This document shows, one piece after another, positions 52,901 through 62,024 of a stretch of DNA of 64,000 nt. Position numbers and translations under genes: made by a program. Where the stretch lies: positions 1 through 64,000 of the forward strand of contig NZ_QZDT01000010.1 in assembly GCF_009917485.1 (NCBI RefSeq), in the 5' to 3' direction. Position 1 is the first letter of the stretch, and each line of letters begins with the position of its first letter. The DNA comes from Parablautia muri (GTDB taxonomy: Bacteria; Bacillota; Clostridia; Lachnospirales; Lachnospiraceae). The notes beneath the pieces are model-generated. The model saw nothing but the letters and a program-made list of their open reading frames with translations. It was not told where the DNA came from and did not search any database.

Positions 52901-53292
52901 GCGCATACCGTATAGCGGGGCGCCCCAATCCACTTTGCGCCCTCCCATGCATCAATAGACGGATTCATAAATCCTGTTTCAAAACCTGTGGTCTCCTCCG
53001 CCTTATTTCCGTGATTATCCCACACGGTCACCCTCACCATGTATTCTCTGCACGGTAGAAGCTCTGCGCTTTTTGAAAGCCCCGTATCCCCATATGCAAT
53101 TCCCTGGGAATTATCCGTCTCAAGCCTGCCCGAATCCCACACTTCTTCCTCTTTCGTGCGCACACGGATCCTGCAGGCGGTCTGCACCGTATTCTTTTCC
53201 TTTGCCTCTATCTGCCATGAAAAACGCGGCTTTTTCTCGTCAAGCCCTATAGGCTCCTTCTGGTATTCCACAAAAATTCTGCTGATTCTCAT
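49930..53292 (-). CDS. GH78 alpha-L-rhamnosidase, cytoplasmic
   Basis: The 1120-residue product is counted from MRISRIFVEYQKEPIGLDEKKP, 6 bp after GGGGG. The usual GH78 order is visible: N-terminal beta domain (PRFSWQ), an inserted lectin-like domain at about 100-270 (WIGAPRYTVCAANRGVFVLESEF), the Bac_rhamnosid_N/core domain, the (alpha/alpha)6 catalytic domain with NIPTDCPQRNERMGWAGDTHVF, and a C-terminal beta domain. It cuts terminal L-rhamnose from oligosaccharides or glycosides. No signal peptide is present, so it acts in the cytoplasm on imported oligosaccharides. It is the enzyme feeding the isomerase and kinase encoded next to it. Confidence 0.92.
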   Translation of the reverse strand: MRISRIFVEYQKEPIGLDEKKPRFSWQIEAKEKNTVQTACRIRVRTKEEEVWDSGRLETDNSQGIAYGDTGLSKSAELLPCREYMVRVTVWDNHGNKAEETTGFETGFMNPSIDAWEGAKWIGAPRYTVCAANRGVFVLESEFRIEGGKGRAGVVFGANDASLLERTGNELGLQGENYIRYEINLTKGEPRLDIYRVGYGPGDLADVPFASVPIVNFDGEEKQKIITAENAEQFHKMRIEVDGNNAWTYIDGILVDAVIEKLPFGEKKSGRGLNPRGTNDVLTYPRLNEIGFFAGQGGRAYFRYLSVRNLRQPFGEFIRETPAGNLYGEKSLFAGALSAIENCFVVENTQITADPSNTSIPMLRAAFDVKKEKELEKARLYITARGIYDCRINGKELTASRLNPGLTQYDVRMDYQTYDITQRLKKGKNGIGITIASGWWSEASTFVVRNYNYFGDKESVLAKLVLTYEDGSREVLVSDTERWKYYGEGPWLYSGFFAGEIFDARRSSVYETYSEGDFDDSTWGRPVEVTPVPIDGFFSMPPGFGRSWPAVNQNPDIALLGGYHGPIYITDELCAKTMVEPDPGIYVYDLQQEMAGVPRIAFHEEKGTRITIRFAEVLYPDLPEYKWNVGRIMRENYRDASSVDIYICKGEEGEVYQPRFTFHGYRYIELRGLKNPPAPKEVKSLQYSSVTEMDGNFTCSNELLNRFVQNVKWSQKCNFINIPTDCPQRNERMGWAGDTHVFCHTALLNSNLKLFYERNLRAIQDLQTPEGRYPEIAPIGGGFGGVTYECASIFMNWELYRQYGDLRTLKAFYPAMKKYMDYMAEKSGMPGKGDFSLVGPLGDWLAPEETDLQLMWNAFYFREAFLMGEFARILQIEEDALYFEKLAKRMKAYWNETFVEPGTKKTRGEDGKLCDTQCSYVLGLEYGVVADEVREAFGEHLVRKTRELEHTVGTGFFGTGLLNQALTNQGYTQDAYENLLQTRYPSWLYPVTQGATTIWERWDSFAKERGFGGQNAMNSFNHYSLGSVLSWMYHVILGIQQDKDAPKGRHFILKPETGPLSYARGGVSSPYGIIRAGWEKKGKKTVYRFEIPANTSATLILPGGQRASYGSGCYEVIYEE

Positions 53293-53406
53293 ATTCATCC
53301 CCCATTCTTGCCAGCAACTCGCAAATTGCGCGCATGCAAACCATGCTGTGTGTACGAAGTACACTATGCGAAAGCTCAAATTTGTTGTGTAAAAATTTTC
53401 AGAAAT

Positions 53407-54669
53407 TTACTTCTGATGTTCCTTTCTATACTCCTGAGGCGTCTGATCCGTTATCTTCTTAAACATTTTAGAAAAATGGGAAAAATTATCATATCCCACC
53501 TTCGAGGCAATGATCCCCACAGAAAATTTTGATTGCCTCAGGAGCTTTTTAGCCTCCTCCATTTTTTCCATAAGAACATAGTCCTTAAAGGTTGCCCCGG
53601 TTCTCTGGCGAAACAGGCGGGAAAAGTATTCCTCATTCAGATAAACCTCCCGGGCCACCTCTGTCCTGGAAATGTTCTTGCTGAGATTCCTTTTTACATA
53701 GGCAATCGCCCTCTCTATCGGGTCCTCTCTCTTTTCTCCCATATCTGCATCTTCCACCGATGTTTCCCAGCAGATAAATGCCTTGTGTTCTCTGTTCTGC
53801 TGTGCCGCTTTGCACAGTCTTAGATATGTAAGATGAAACTTCTCCTGCATTTCTCCCGGATAAATACTGATCTTAAAATCCAGATTCGTGTTGACAAAAT
53901 GAAAAAATAATTCCAGCTTTTCCCGTATCAGTTCTTCTAACTGCTCTACCTGTTCCATAATCAGTACAATCCAGTATCGGTTTTCAATCAAGGCTGAAAT
54001 CCCTGCCTGACCATTTTGAGGCGCAAAAATTTCTTCTATCACATTGCATAACGCCATCTCAACCAGCTTCTTTTCCCATACATTGGTAATCCTGTTCCAT
54101 CTCTCCAGTTGGATTAACAGTGGGAGGAAAAATGCATCCCTGTATTCCGCCTCCAGCATCTGCCGGGCGCTGACTACCATCTGGTCCGCTTCCTCATATT
54201 TCTCCTGAATCAATTTCAAAAAAGCCATTTCCAGCAGAGCGTTTCTTTGCTTCATTACCATCTTTTGGTTTCTCATAACATTTTCCATTTTCAAGTGTTC
54301 TTCTACCCTGGCAATGGCTTTAGCAATCGAATGCTCTACATCCTCATATCTCGCCGGCTGCAGAATATAATCAAAGCCTCCCATTCGAATCGCTTCCTTG
54401 GCATACTCAAATTCCGCATGAGAAGTAAGGAAAATACACTCAAGCAGCGGAAATTCTATCTTTGCCCAACGTCCCAAGGGCAAGCCGTCTTCTTCCGGCA
54501 TCTCAATATCCGTCACCAGAATATCCACAGGAAAATTTCTCAAAATCAGTTTTGCCTCTTTCGCACTACAGGCCGTCAATACCTGGGAAACCTTCAGCCT
54601 TTCCCAGTAAATTCCTTTTTTCAGGCTCTCTACTACTGCTTTCTGATCATCTACAAGCAATACGTTCAT
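53407..54669 (-). CDS. YesN-like AraC-type response regulator
   Basis: The 420-residue product is counted from MNVLLVDDQKAVVESLKKG, one base after the stop of the kinase gene, behind GGGAGATTGAA. It has a receiver domain (DILVTDIEMPEEDGLPLG with the phospho-Asp), a middle region and an AraC-type double HTH at the end (EVAREVYLNEEYFSRLFRQRTGATFKDYV, VGYDNFSHFSKMFKKITDQTPQEYR). It should activate the locus when the cognate kinase, encoded just upstream, senses the sugar signal. The rhamnosidase gene follows. Confidence 0.92.
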   Translation of the reverse strand: MNVLLVDDQKAVVESLKKGIYWERLKVSQVLTACSAKEAKLILRNFPVDILVTDIEMPEEDGLPLGRWAKIEFPLLECIFLTSHAEFEYAKEAIRMGGFDYILQPARYEDVEHSIAKAIARVEEHLKMENVMRNQKMVMKQRNALLEMAFLKLIQEKYEEADQMVVSARQMLEAEYRDAFFLPLLIQLERWNRITNVWEKKLVEMALCNVIEEIFAPQNGQAGISALIENRYWIVLIMEQVEQLEELIREKLELFFHFVNTNLDFKISIYPGEMQEKFHLTYLRLCKAAQQNREHKAFICWETSVEDADMGEKREDPIERAIAYVKRNLSKNISRTEVAREVYLNEEYFSRLFRQRTGATFKDYVLMEKMEEAKKLLRQSKFSVGIIASKVGYDNFSHFSKMFKKITDQTPQEYRKEHQK

Positions 54670-54670
54670 T

Positions 54671-56353
54671 TCAATCTCCCAAGCTGCCTGGCACAATTAT
54701 CTCACTGACTGCTCCCTGTTCTGTCTCAAAATGGTATTCCATCCCCTCTCCGTAAAGGAACTGACAGCGGCGTTTAATATTATTGATTCCCACACTCCGT
54801 ATACCCACTTTGGAATCTCCGTTGATTTCTTCCAGAATATCCTCAGAATACCCCTGTCCGTTATCGCGGACAATAAGATCCAGATATTTCCCTATCTCTG
54901 TCTCCAGACATTCTGCCCTCACTTCGATTTTAAGCGGTATACCTCCTCCTTTCAGTTGCGCATACTTCACACTGTTCTCAACAAAAGTATGGACAATCAA
55001 TGTGGGCACCATCCATCCCATGGTATTTTCATCCGCCCTGATCTGAATCTGCACCGGACGCCCGGTCATATGATTTTGCAGTTCCACATAATTTTTTACA
55101 AAATCAAGCTCCTGCTCTAAAGTCACTACTTCCCGTTCTGTCTGAAGCAGGTAACGCAGATGCTTCGAGAGTGCCAGTATAAGCTCCTGGATCTTATCGA
55201 CCTGATTGCCGATTGCCAATGCATTGATTGTTTTCAGACCGTTTAAATAAAAGTGAGGCTTTAATTGCAGCTGCAGATATTGCATCTGAGCCTTTTGCTT
55301 CTCTATAATTTCCTCATACACCAATAGCTTTTGTTCTTCTAACTCCCGAACCATTTCCTCAAGGGTCTGGTTCATCTCCTGCAGTTCAAGGAAGTGGGTC
55401 TTTAGGGGCGGTATCTCCCTGCTTTCATGATTTTTGATGGTGTCCATGGTCCCTGTCAGCTGGTGGATAGGACGCACAATCTCCTTTTTCATAAATCCAT
55501 ACATAGCAATCATTCCCATCACAGAAAATGCCGTTATCAAGAGCAGTAATATCTGCTGCATATTCACCATGCTCCAGATTGTTCTGGGATAAAGCGTATA
55601 TACCCACAGTTCCGTGCTGGGCACCCGCATCCCGCATATCTGATAATTGCGCATCGTAGTTTGAAAAGAATCCCCTTTTTCCTCAGCCAGCTTTACCAGC
55701 CCAAGCTCCCTGGCCAGCTCCTGGTCACCATAAACAATCCCCTTTTCCATGAGCAGCACCTTGGTTTGTCCGTTTGCAAGCGTATCCGCGTTTTCCATGC
55801 TGTAAACGCCAGCTACGGCGGCACGTCCCTTTTTATAAATGATCACCTGATAAAGCTGATTTTCCAGTGCAATGGTTACCCAGTGCCTGATCTGCTCTCC
55901 GTCCTGCAGATTTCCCCGGATAGCGCCGTTTAGAGGAATCCCGTTCCCCTCCCTGATCTTACTGCTCTTTGTATAATACCAGCTTGTCTCACAGTTATTG
56001 TAATAAATAAAAAACCCGTCCATATCCTCCTCTACAAACGAACGGTAACGCAGAGTCTCACGCAAATCGTAGGCATTTCCAAAGGCGGTCACTTCATCCG
56101 TTTCCTTCTGCAATACCTGGAAATTGGGATTGTTGTTATAAACCTCATACATCTCATGGTCAATATCCTTCATGGCTTCCGCCGTTCTGTCAATATACTC
56201 CTGCAGCGCCTCCTTTTCTTCCCTTCTTCCATTTGCCTAATAGTTCCTAATCAGATACCAATCCATCAAAAGCAGCAAAAACAGGATAGCCATATAGCCA
56301 ATCATAAACATAATGACGATTGTTTTGTTTAATTGAATGAGTCTCCTTTTCAT
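54671..56353 (-). pseudogene. YesM-like sensor histidine kinase interrupted by in-frame TAG
   Basis: The gene starts at 56353 (MKRRLIQLNKTIVIMFMIGYMAILFLLLL, first membrane helix) behind GGGGA. Codon 39 is TAG (56237-56239), in YLIRNY-stop-ANGRREEKEALQEYID. The frame then stays open for 522 codons: an extracellular sensor region, a second helix (ILLLLITAFSVMGMIAMYGF), HAMP-like text, the His_kinase domain with QLKPHFYLNGLKTINAL (phospho-His) and the ATPase (LIVHTFVENSVKYA, DNGQGY). Without readthrough, only an internal start could make a kinase without its first helix. The change is probably a point mutation (CAG to TAG). The intact downstream regulator may then lack its signal. Confidence 0.8.
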
Positions 56354-56584
56354 AAACAAATCCCCTGTTTTAACAGTTCAGATATTTGCCCCTTTCTGTT
56401 TCCCCACACTTTTATCCGGCACAAATTTGTTAACCTCTAATACCTTCAATATAGCATGATTCCACCCAATTCACAACGCCGACATACAGGCTCTTATCCC
56501 ATATGCCGGCTTATTTATTATTTTACGGAAGGCACCCAACAGCATGCTTTGAGCCAATGGAATCCAGTGTAAAAACTTCTTTCA

Positions 56585-57472
56585 TTATCCTTTAACGCCG
56601 CCGATCACAATTCCTTTCACAAAGTATTTCTGGAAGAAGGGATAAATACACAGCACCGGCAAAATACCGATTACCGCAATTGCCATGCGGGCGCTTACGC
56701 TGGGGAGCTTTGCCACATCCGCTGCCGAAGCAACTGAGCTCTGCCCGCTGGTTAGGAACTGAATATTTGTAATAATGGTATTTAGGATTGCCTGAATACT
56801 GTACAGCTTTTCATCCGTCACATAGTACATACTATTCATCCAGTCATTCCAGTAGCCCAGACCAGCCATCAGGGAGAGGGTAGCTAACATGGGTTTGGAA
56901 AGAGGAAGCACTATCTTCCACAGAATCATATATTCTCCCGCACCGTCAATTCTGGCAGCCTCTACCAATGCGTCCGGAATATTGGCAGTAAAGAAGGAAC
57001 GCATCATAATAACATAAAATCCGCTCATCAAAAGCGAGGGAACTACCAGCGCCCACAAAGTATCCTTAATATGGAAAGTCTGCGTATACATCATATAAGT
57101 AGGTACCAGACCTCCGTTAAACAGCATGGTAAAAAATACAAAGAAGGAGAAACCATACCGGAAAAGCAGCTCTTTTCTGGACAGGGGATAAGCGAACATA
57201 ATGGTCATCAAAACGCTTGCCAATGTCCCAATCAAAGTTACCAGAACTGTAATCCCATACCCTCTCACAATTTTCATGCTGCTCTTAAACAGGTAAGTGT
57301 AAGCCCCAAAGGACAAATCCTTCGGCCAGAAACTGTACCCGTACTGTGCCAGAGCTTCTTCACTGGATAGAGAGGAAGATACCAGCAATAGGAACGGTGC
57401 CAATGCTGCAATGGTCAGCAAAATAAAGATAATATTTAAGACAATCTGTCCTGTTTTATTTTTTGATACCAT
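56585..57472 (-). CDS. ABC sugar permease, YtcP/LplC type
   Basis: The 295-residue protein has six membrane helices and the permease motif EAARIDGAGEYMILWKIVLPLSKPMLATL (EAA loop that contacts the ATPase). Text such as PFLLLVSSSLSSEEALAQYGYSFWPKDLSFGAY places it with LplC/YtcP-type permeases for oligosaccharides. It forms an operon with the other permease (12 bp upstream) and the binding protein. No ATPase gene is present, so a shared MsmX-type ATPase is expected. Confidence 0.9.
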   Translation of the reverse strand: MVSKNKTGQIVLNIIFILLTIAALAPFLLLVSSSLSSEEALAQYGYSFWPKDLSFGAYTYLFKSSMKIVRGYGITVLVTLIGTLASVLMTIMFAYPLSRKELLFRYGFSFFVFFTMLFNGGLVPTYMMYTQTFHIKDTLWALVVPSLLMSGFYVIMMRSFFTANIPDALVEAARIDGAGEYMILWKIVLPLSKPMLATLSLMAGLGYWNDWMNSMYYVTDEKLYSIQAILNTIITNIQFLTSGQSSVASAADVAKLPSVSARMAIAVIGILPVLCIYPFFQKYFVKGIVIGGVKG

Positions 57473-57483
57473 ACTCTCCCCTC

Positions 57484-58431
57484 CTAGAATAATGCATTTT
57501 CTTCATCGTTCTTACGCACAATAGCATTGGCAGCAAGTACCAGAATAAAGCCAAGAACAGACTGCAAAAATCCTGCTGCCGAAGATCTTCCGATGTCATT
57601 TAACTGTGTTAGTCCCTTGTAAACAAACACGTCAATCGTATCCGTTACGGAAGAAATCATGCCGGAGCGCATGGGAACCTGATAGAACAAACCGAAGTCC
57701 GAATAGAACATACGGCCCAGATTCAGCAAAGTCATGGTAATGATAGTGCCGCGAAGCCCCGGAAGTGTTACATGCCACACCTGTTTCCATCTGTTAGCTC
57801 CATCCACCGTAGCCGCCTCGTAAAGGGAGGAGTCAATACCGATTACCGTTGCATAATAGAGGATGCTGCTGTACCCAAAGCCCTTCCACAGATTCACAAC
57901 AGTCAAAATCACCGGCCAGTATTTTGAAGTGGTATACCAACTGATAGGTTTTCCGCCCATGGACGCAATGATCTTATTCAGATAACCGTTTTCCTGACTT
58001 AAGAAACCAAATACAATATAGGAAACTACCACCATGGAAATCAGGTATGGTATCAGGATAACTGTCTGATATATTTTTTTGTTCATGGTTCCCCGGAGGA
58101 AATTCAGCATAATAGCAACGCTCACTGCCACAACCGTCCCCAGCATGATGAACACAAAATTATATCCGATGGTGTTTCTTATTATATTAAATGCATCATT
58201 GGTCTTAAACAGATATGTAAAATTGCTAAGGCCTGCCCAGTCACTGCCCCAGATTCCCTTGCTATAATCAAATCGTTTAAAGGCAATAACCAGCCCTGCC
58301 ATTGGAATATAATTGTTGATAATCAGATAAATCAGTCCCGGCAGCATCATGGAAAACAGGGCCAATGTCATTCTCGCATTTCTGGCAATATTTTTCCTTT
58401 TTGCCACCGCCGCTTTTGCTTGCTTTGCCAT
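57484..58431 (-). CDS. ABC sugar permease, LplB/YteP type
   Basis: The 315-residue protein has six hydrophobic helices and the EAA motif YEAATVDGANRWKQVWHVTLPGLRGTI. The N-terminal part MTLALFSMMLPGLIYLIINNYIPMAGLVIAFKRFDYSKG is typical of LplB/YteP permeases. With the partner permease it makes the membrane channel for the sugar bound by the downstream-named lipoprotein (58573-60084), probably rhamnose-containing oligosaccharides. AAAGGAAGATTTCT precedes the ATG. Confidence 0.9.
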   Translation of the reverse strand: MAKQAKAAVAKRKNIARNARMTLALFSMMLPGLIYLIINNYIPMAGLVIAFKRFDYSKGIWGSDWAGLSNFTYLFKTNDAFNIIRNTIGYNFVFIMLGTVVAVSVAIMLNFLRGTMNKKIYQTVILIPYLISMVVVSYIVFGFLSQENGYLNKIIASMGGKPISWYTTSKYWPVILTVVNLWKGFGYSSILYYATVIGIDSSLYEAATVDGANRWKQVWHVTLPGLRGTIITMTLLNLGRMFYSDFGLFYQVPMRSGMISSVTDTIDVFVYKGLTQLNDIGRSSAAGFLQSVLGFILVLAANAIVRKNDEENALF

Positions 58432-58572
58432 AGAAATCTTCCTTTCCTAAAAATTACCGCTGCCTGAGGTAATATCTGGCAGGTGGTATGCCTTCAGACC
58501 TTTGCTCTGGCAGCGGCTTTGTTTTATTTTGTTTTTCGCATCTATCCTTCCATCGAAGGAGTCATTAACTAT

Positions 58573-60084
58573 TTACTGCGCACTGAGAAACTCGTCCAGC
58601 TGTTTTTGCTTCTCAGCGATGATTTCATCAATTCCGGCTGCCTCCAGCTCGCTCTTTGCCTGGGCAATTGTACTTTCAACATCTACTGCGCCGGACATCA
58701 GAGGCTGATAATATTTATCCATTACGCTTAAGCATGCCGCATACTGATCCGTAACCGGCGTTGTATCAAAGGCAAAACCAAAGGCTTTGGTCTTGAGTGT
58801 CTCTTTGTTAAAAGTAATCAGATCTTCAAAGAAAGTAGGGCCGTTGACATCCAGAGGATATGTATTTCCTGAATAAGGAACAATCCAGTATCCTTCCGCC
58901 ATGCCATATCCGCAGTCAGCCGCGCTCTTTCCTTCCGGGAAGGAGATAGTTCCATCCTCATTTACCACATAATGGGTTCCTTCAATTCCGTCTGCTAACA
59001 GCGTACAGATCTCTTTATCTGTATAAAGCACTTCCATTGCCTTCCAGGCTGCATCTTTGTTGGAAGAATTCTGATTGATTCCATAGCAAAGAGCCTGATA
59101 AGAATTGGACTGCACCCACTTGTCCACTACAATGGTACGGATACATCCGGCAGCTGCATTGACACCGTAATTATCAAATACGGAGATCGCCTGCTTGTTC
59201 AGGATCATTGTCTGCCAGGGAGTTGTATTGCTCAGGATATCCGGCAGGATCAATCCGTCATTATACCAAGTCTCAGCCCATGTACAGAACTCTGTAAAAT
59301 CATCAATGTCCAGAACATTTTTCACTGTCGTATCCTGCCCGCAGTCCTCTAAAACACCTACCCATCTCTCATCTCCAAGCCCGTCCCATGACCACTGTCC
59401 GATCAGAGTTGTTCCGCCCTGCGGAACCAGTGCATAGCGCTCCGGATACTTTTCATGTGCTGCATAAAGGAAGTCGCTGACATCCTGCATGCTTAGCTGC
59501 TGTCCGTCCTCAATTCCCAGCTCTGCTGCCACTTCCGCATCAATATTCAGTCCAAAGTAGTTACCGAAGTTCCTAAGGTTAGGAACAGCATAAATCTTTC
59601 CGTCAATGGTGGTTCCCTCCATCTCCTCCGCCGACCATACCGCCTTGAATTCATCAGATGCATTTGCATAATAGTCTGTGAGGTCAGATAGCTGTCCGTT
59701 TTTCACGAATGTGGTAAGAGGTGTTCCGAAGATTGCAATCACATCCGCCTCATCGCCTGTAAACAGAAGATTGGACTGTTGCTGCCAGCTGCCTGTGGAG
59801 ATATAATTAATATCAAAATGCAGTCCATATTTTTCTTCCGCAATCTTATTGATCTCTGTCTCCACCATCTCTGCATCGGGAAGATCATATACGGTAGGAA
59901 GATGAAGCGCTACCTCCTGTACCTGCCCGCTTCCTTCCGAGCCGCCACTCTCTGATGAACTGCTTTCGGAAGCGCTGCCGTTTCCCGATGAACTGCCGCC
60001 TGCAGAATCACTTCCCCCACAGGCCGCAAGGGAAATTGCCATAGCCGCCGCACCTAAAAGTGCGATCATTTTTTTCATTTTCAT
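58573..60084 (-). CDS. Lipoprotein oligosaccharide-binding protein (LplA-like)
   Basis: The 503-residue product is counted from the ATG behind GGAGGGATTCATT. The signal peptide MKMKKMIALLGAAAMAISLAACGG has a lipobox LAAC, followed by a Ser/Gly linker and a large extracellular solute-binding domain (VALHLPTVYDLPDAEMVETEINKIAEE) of the LplA/YtcQ group. It captures the sugar outside the cell for the two permeases encoded next. It is the first gene of the rhamnose locus. Confidence 0.92.
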   Translation of the reverse strand: MKMKKMIALLGAAAMAISLAACGGSDSAGGSSSGNGSASESSSSESGGSEGSGQVQEVALHLPTVYDLPDAEMVETEINKIAEEKYGLHFDINYISTGSWQQQSNLLFTGDEADVIAIFGTPLTTFVKNGQLSDLTDYYANASDEFKAVWSAEEMEGTTIDGKIYAVPNLRNFGNYFGLNIDAEVAAELGIEDGQQLSMQDVSDFLYAAHEKYPERYALVPQGGTTLIGQWSWDGLGDERWVGVLEDCGQDTTVKNVLDIDDFTEFCTWAETWYNDGLILPDILSNTTPWQTMILNKQAISVFDNYGVNAAAGCIRTIVVDKWVQSNSYQALCYGINQNSSNKDAAWKAMEVLYTDKEICTLLADGIEGTHYVVNEDGTISFPEGKSAADCGYGMAEGYWIVPYSGNTYPLDVNGPTFFEDLITFNKETLKTKAFGFAFDTTPVTDQYAACLSVMDKYYQPLMSGAVDVESTIAQAKSELEAAGIDEIIAEKQKQLDEFLSAQ

Positions 60085-60134
60085 AATGAATCCCTCCATT
60101 TTTATTTTTTACAAATCTGCCCTAGAACTGTTAA

Positions 60135-60163
60135 GATTTATTTTATCTGTAAAAAGATAAATC
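60135..60163. promoter_or_regulatory. Inverted repeat upstream of the binding-protein gene
   Basis: GATTTAT (60135-60141) and ATAAATC (60157-60163) form arms, with an overlapping inner TTTATC/GATAAA pair. It lies about 50 bp before the start codon, where a regulator or the AraC-type protein could act. Confidence 0.35.
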
Positions 60164-60281
60164 CATCTGTAATTTTTGTGTTTCAAATTGTTCTTTTTGT
60201 GATGTATGTTTTGCATTTTACAAGCGCAGTCCGCGCGATATGTTTCTTTTGTGATTTGAATTTTGGTTTTTATGACTTTTC

Positions 60282-60309
60282 TCTCACACCTAAATCATGT
60301 TCTCACGGA
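60282..60309. repeat. Third, partial copy of the palindromic repeat
   Basis: TCTCACACCTAAATCATGTT CTCACGGA (60282-60309) matches the CACACCTGAATCA...TTCTCACGG module of the copies at 21330 and 42742. It joins directly to the truncated 3' end of the relaxase remnant. Confidence 0.5.
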
Positions 60310-61010
60310 TTTTGCAATAAATGGACGGTGGGGATTTTATCAATCCCCTGTCGGGCATAGGAGCGCAGGTCAAGCCGTTCCGGGCGGCCGCCTGCTTCCA
60401 GATAGCGATTTGCCGTGTCTGCCCATCCCTGCCACCAGATTTCGGCGTATTTCTGGTCGTTCCATTCCACGGTGTTCTCCTTGTGGCTTTTCCATCTGCC
60501 AGACGGGAGCCGGATGCGCTCCCCGTTCTTGTCAAGGTCGTACACTTTACAGCTCTTGGGGTGCCATCTGCCTTTTTCGTCCATCGCCCGCATGGTGAGC
60601 AGGATATGGGCGTGGGGGGCTGCCGTCCCCTTTGTCATGGATGGCAAAGTCGGCTATCATGCCTTTGGTAACAAAAAACTCCCGGCAGTAGTCACGTATA
60701 AGGTAGGCATACTGTTCCGGCGTGATTTCCCTCAGAATGGCAAGCACGAACCTCCGGGCAAGCTGGGAGTTCCATTGTTTTTCCTGCGCTTCGGCACAGT
60801 TCCATAAGGTATTGCGGTCTGCAAACTCTGGCGCGCATGGGGCGGTAGCAGGATTTCCTTATGGGTGACTTCGTTCTTGTAAGGATAGTATTTCTGCTCT
60901 TGGTCGTATTCAGAGAACAGCTTCTCACCGCTCTGGCAGGCGGCGGCAGAAACAGCGGATTCATTGTTGCTCCGCTTAATGATGGTGATTTTACAGTGCG
61001 GGCATGGCAA
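60303..61010 (-). pseudogene. MobA/MobL relaxase remnant, two frameshifts
   Basis: The start reads MPCPHCKITIIKRSNNESAVSAAACQSGEKLFSEYD and continues KNEVTHKEILLPPHA, the N-terminus of MobA/MobL relaxases. A frameshift near 60828 moves the text to PEFADRNTLWN...QYAYLIRDYCREFFVTKGMIADFAIHDKGDG. A second near 60620 moves it to PHAHILLTMRAMDEKGRWHPK with the HUH metal site. The text stops after DKIPTVHL, where the rest of the gene has been lost and the 60282-60309 repeat begins. Relaxases nick DNA at oriT for transfer. Nothing functional is expected. Confidence 0.8.
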
Positions 61011-61121
61011 GTGTGCACCCTCCTTTCTCCCGGGTTCCGGGCAAAAAATAGCAGGATACCTTTTCAGATTTCCTGCTTGAGTATGCCGCTGGCGGGCGGT
61101 GGGTTATTTAGTTTTTTAATA

Positions 61122-61140
61122 GTTTGTCATTTCGACAAAC
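61122..61140. repeat. Small inverted repeat GTTTGTC/GACAAAC
   Basis: A 7-bp stem with a 5-base loop, 49 bp after the stop of the GNAT gene on the minus strand. It could help end that transcript. The rest of 61011-61188 shows nothing else. Confidence 0.35.
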
Positions 61141-61188
61141 CGGAAGTTTTTTTCATTAAAATCTCCGCTAACCCTTGAAATCACTAAA

Positions 61189-61671
61189 TCATTTTTTCTG
61201 AATCCTTCTCATATATAATGTATAATCACTTGGATCAAATGCATCTCCATAACCTCTATCAATCGCTTCTATAAATCCAAATTTAAAATAAATATGTTTT
61301 GCTATTTCATTATCATCTTCAACACCAATCGTAAATTCAGTATATCCCTGTTGCTCTAAATCAGATAAAGTAAATTGAATTAACTTCTGACCAAGTCCTA
61401 ATCCTTGACATTTTTTATCTAATCGAAAAGCCTGAGGGTAAACTCTTTGATTCGGTATTGTTTCAGAAGGCAGATCATGACTTATATAGTTAATTGATAA
61501 TTCTCCTAGAAAACTACCATCTAGTTCAATAACATAAACATCAATTTCTTTACTATCAAATTCTTTCAATCTCATGTCTTGATACTTTAACCACATTTGT
61601 TCATTATCTGGAAACAAGTCATGTAATCTATCAATTTCATCTTTTGTGATTTTTCTAAATACATAATTCAT
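61189..61671 (-). CDS. GNAT acetyltransferase
   Basis: The 160-residue protein has a GNAT fold: MNYVFRKITKDEIDRLHDLFPDNEQMW, then VYVIELDGSFLGELSINY and the acetyl-CoA loop FRLDKKCQGLGLGQKLIQFTL (Q-x-x-G-L-G-Q). The EFTIGVEDDNEIAKHIYFKFGF end is typical of aminoglycoside-type or small-amine acetyltransferases, but the substrate cannot be stated. It lies among mobile remnants and is the only apparently intact gene there. Confidence 0.78.
   Translation of the reverse strand: MNYVFRKITKDEIDRLHDLFPDNEQMWLKYQDMRLKEFDSKEIDVYVIELDGSFLGELSINYISHDLPSETIPNQRVYPQAFRLDKKCQGLGLGQKLIQFTLSDLEQQGYTEFTIGVEDDNEIAKHIYFKFGFIEAIDRGYGDAFDPSDYTLYMRRIQKK
61405..61427. repeat. 23-bp direct repeat, copy 1 (inside GNAT gene)
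   Basis: Identical, base for base, to 62367-62389. In copy 1 the bases code for FRLDKKCQ of the GNAT gene; in copy 2 they lie in non-coding DNA. Perhaps one end of a duplication or deletion. Confidence 0.6.
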
Positions 61672-61727
61672 TTCCTAGATCCATTTTTATCTTCCTCTGC
61701 AAATCCCAATTTATAAAACTCGCTGAG

Positions 61728-62020
61728 CTACAACCACAGAATAGTAATCCGTATCTCCTTAAAGTTGTTTTTATGCCAAAAATGCTCTGCCTGAGGATTG
61801 CCTTTCACCCAGCCAAGCCATACTCTCGAAAGCCTGATATCAGCCAGATAGCGGCACAAATCGTCAATAATGTTGCTTCCAATTCTAGTATTTTGAATAG
61901 ATGCCGCTATCATAAAAAAGCCTATGAAAGCAGTTTTTTCATCAGGATATGCCATCATCAATCCATAACAGCAATCAATTCTTCCCCCTTGTAGTACCCT
62001 ACATAATACTTGTCGCACAT
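61728..62020 (-). pseudogene. GNAT acetyltransferase fragment, frameshifted
   Basis: Two frames combine into a GNAT C-terminal half: MCDKYYVGYYKGEELIAVMD, then after a missing T near 61962, LMMAYPDEKTAFIGFFMIAASIQNTRIGSNIIDDLCRYLADIRL with the acetyl-CoA loop NTRIGSNI. It ends VKGNPQAEHFWHKNNFKEIRITILWL. The N-terminal third is missing and the start lies at the junction with the HTH remnant. It is one of several broken genes here. Confidence 0.65.
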
Positions 62021-62024
62021 TTCT

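Noticed and set aside
51246-53058. Many open frames opposite the rhamnosidase gene
   Set aside because: They are antisense shadows of a 3.4-kb coding region, with no ribosome sites or recognisable domains.
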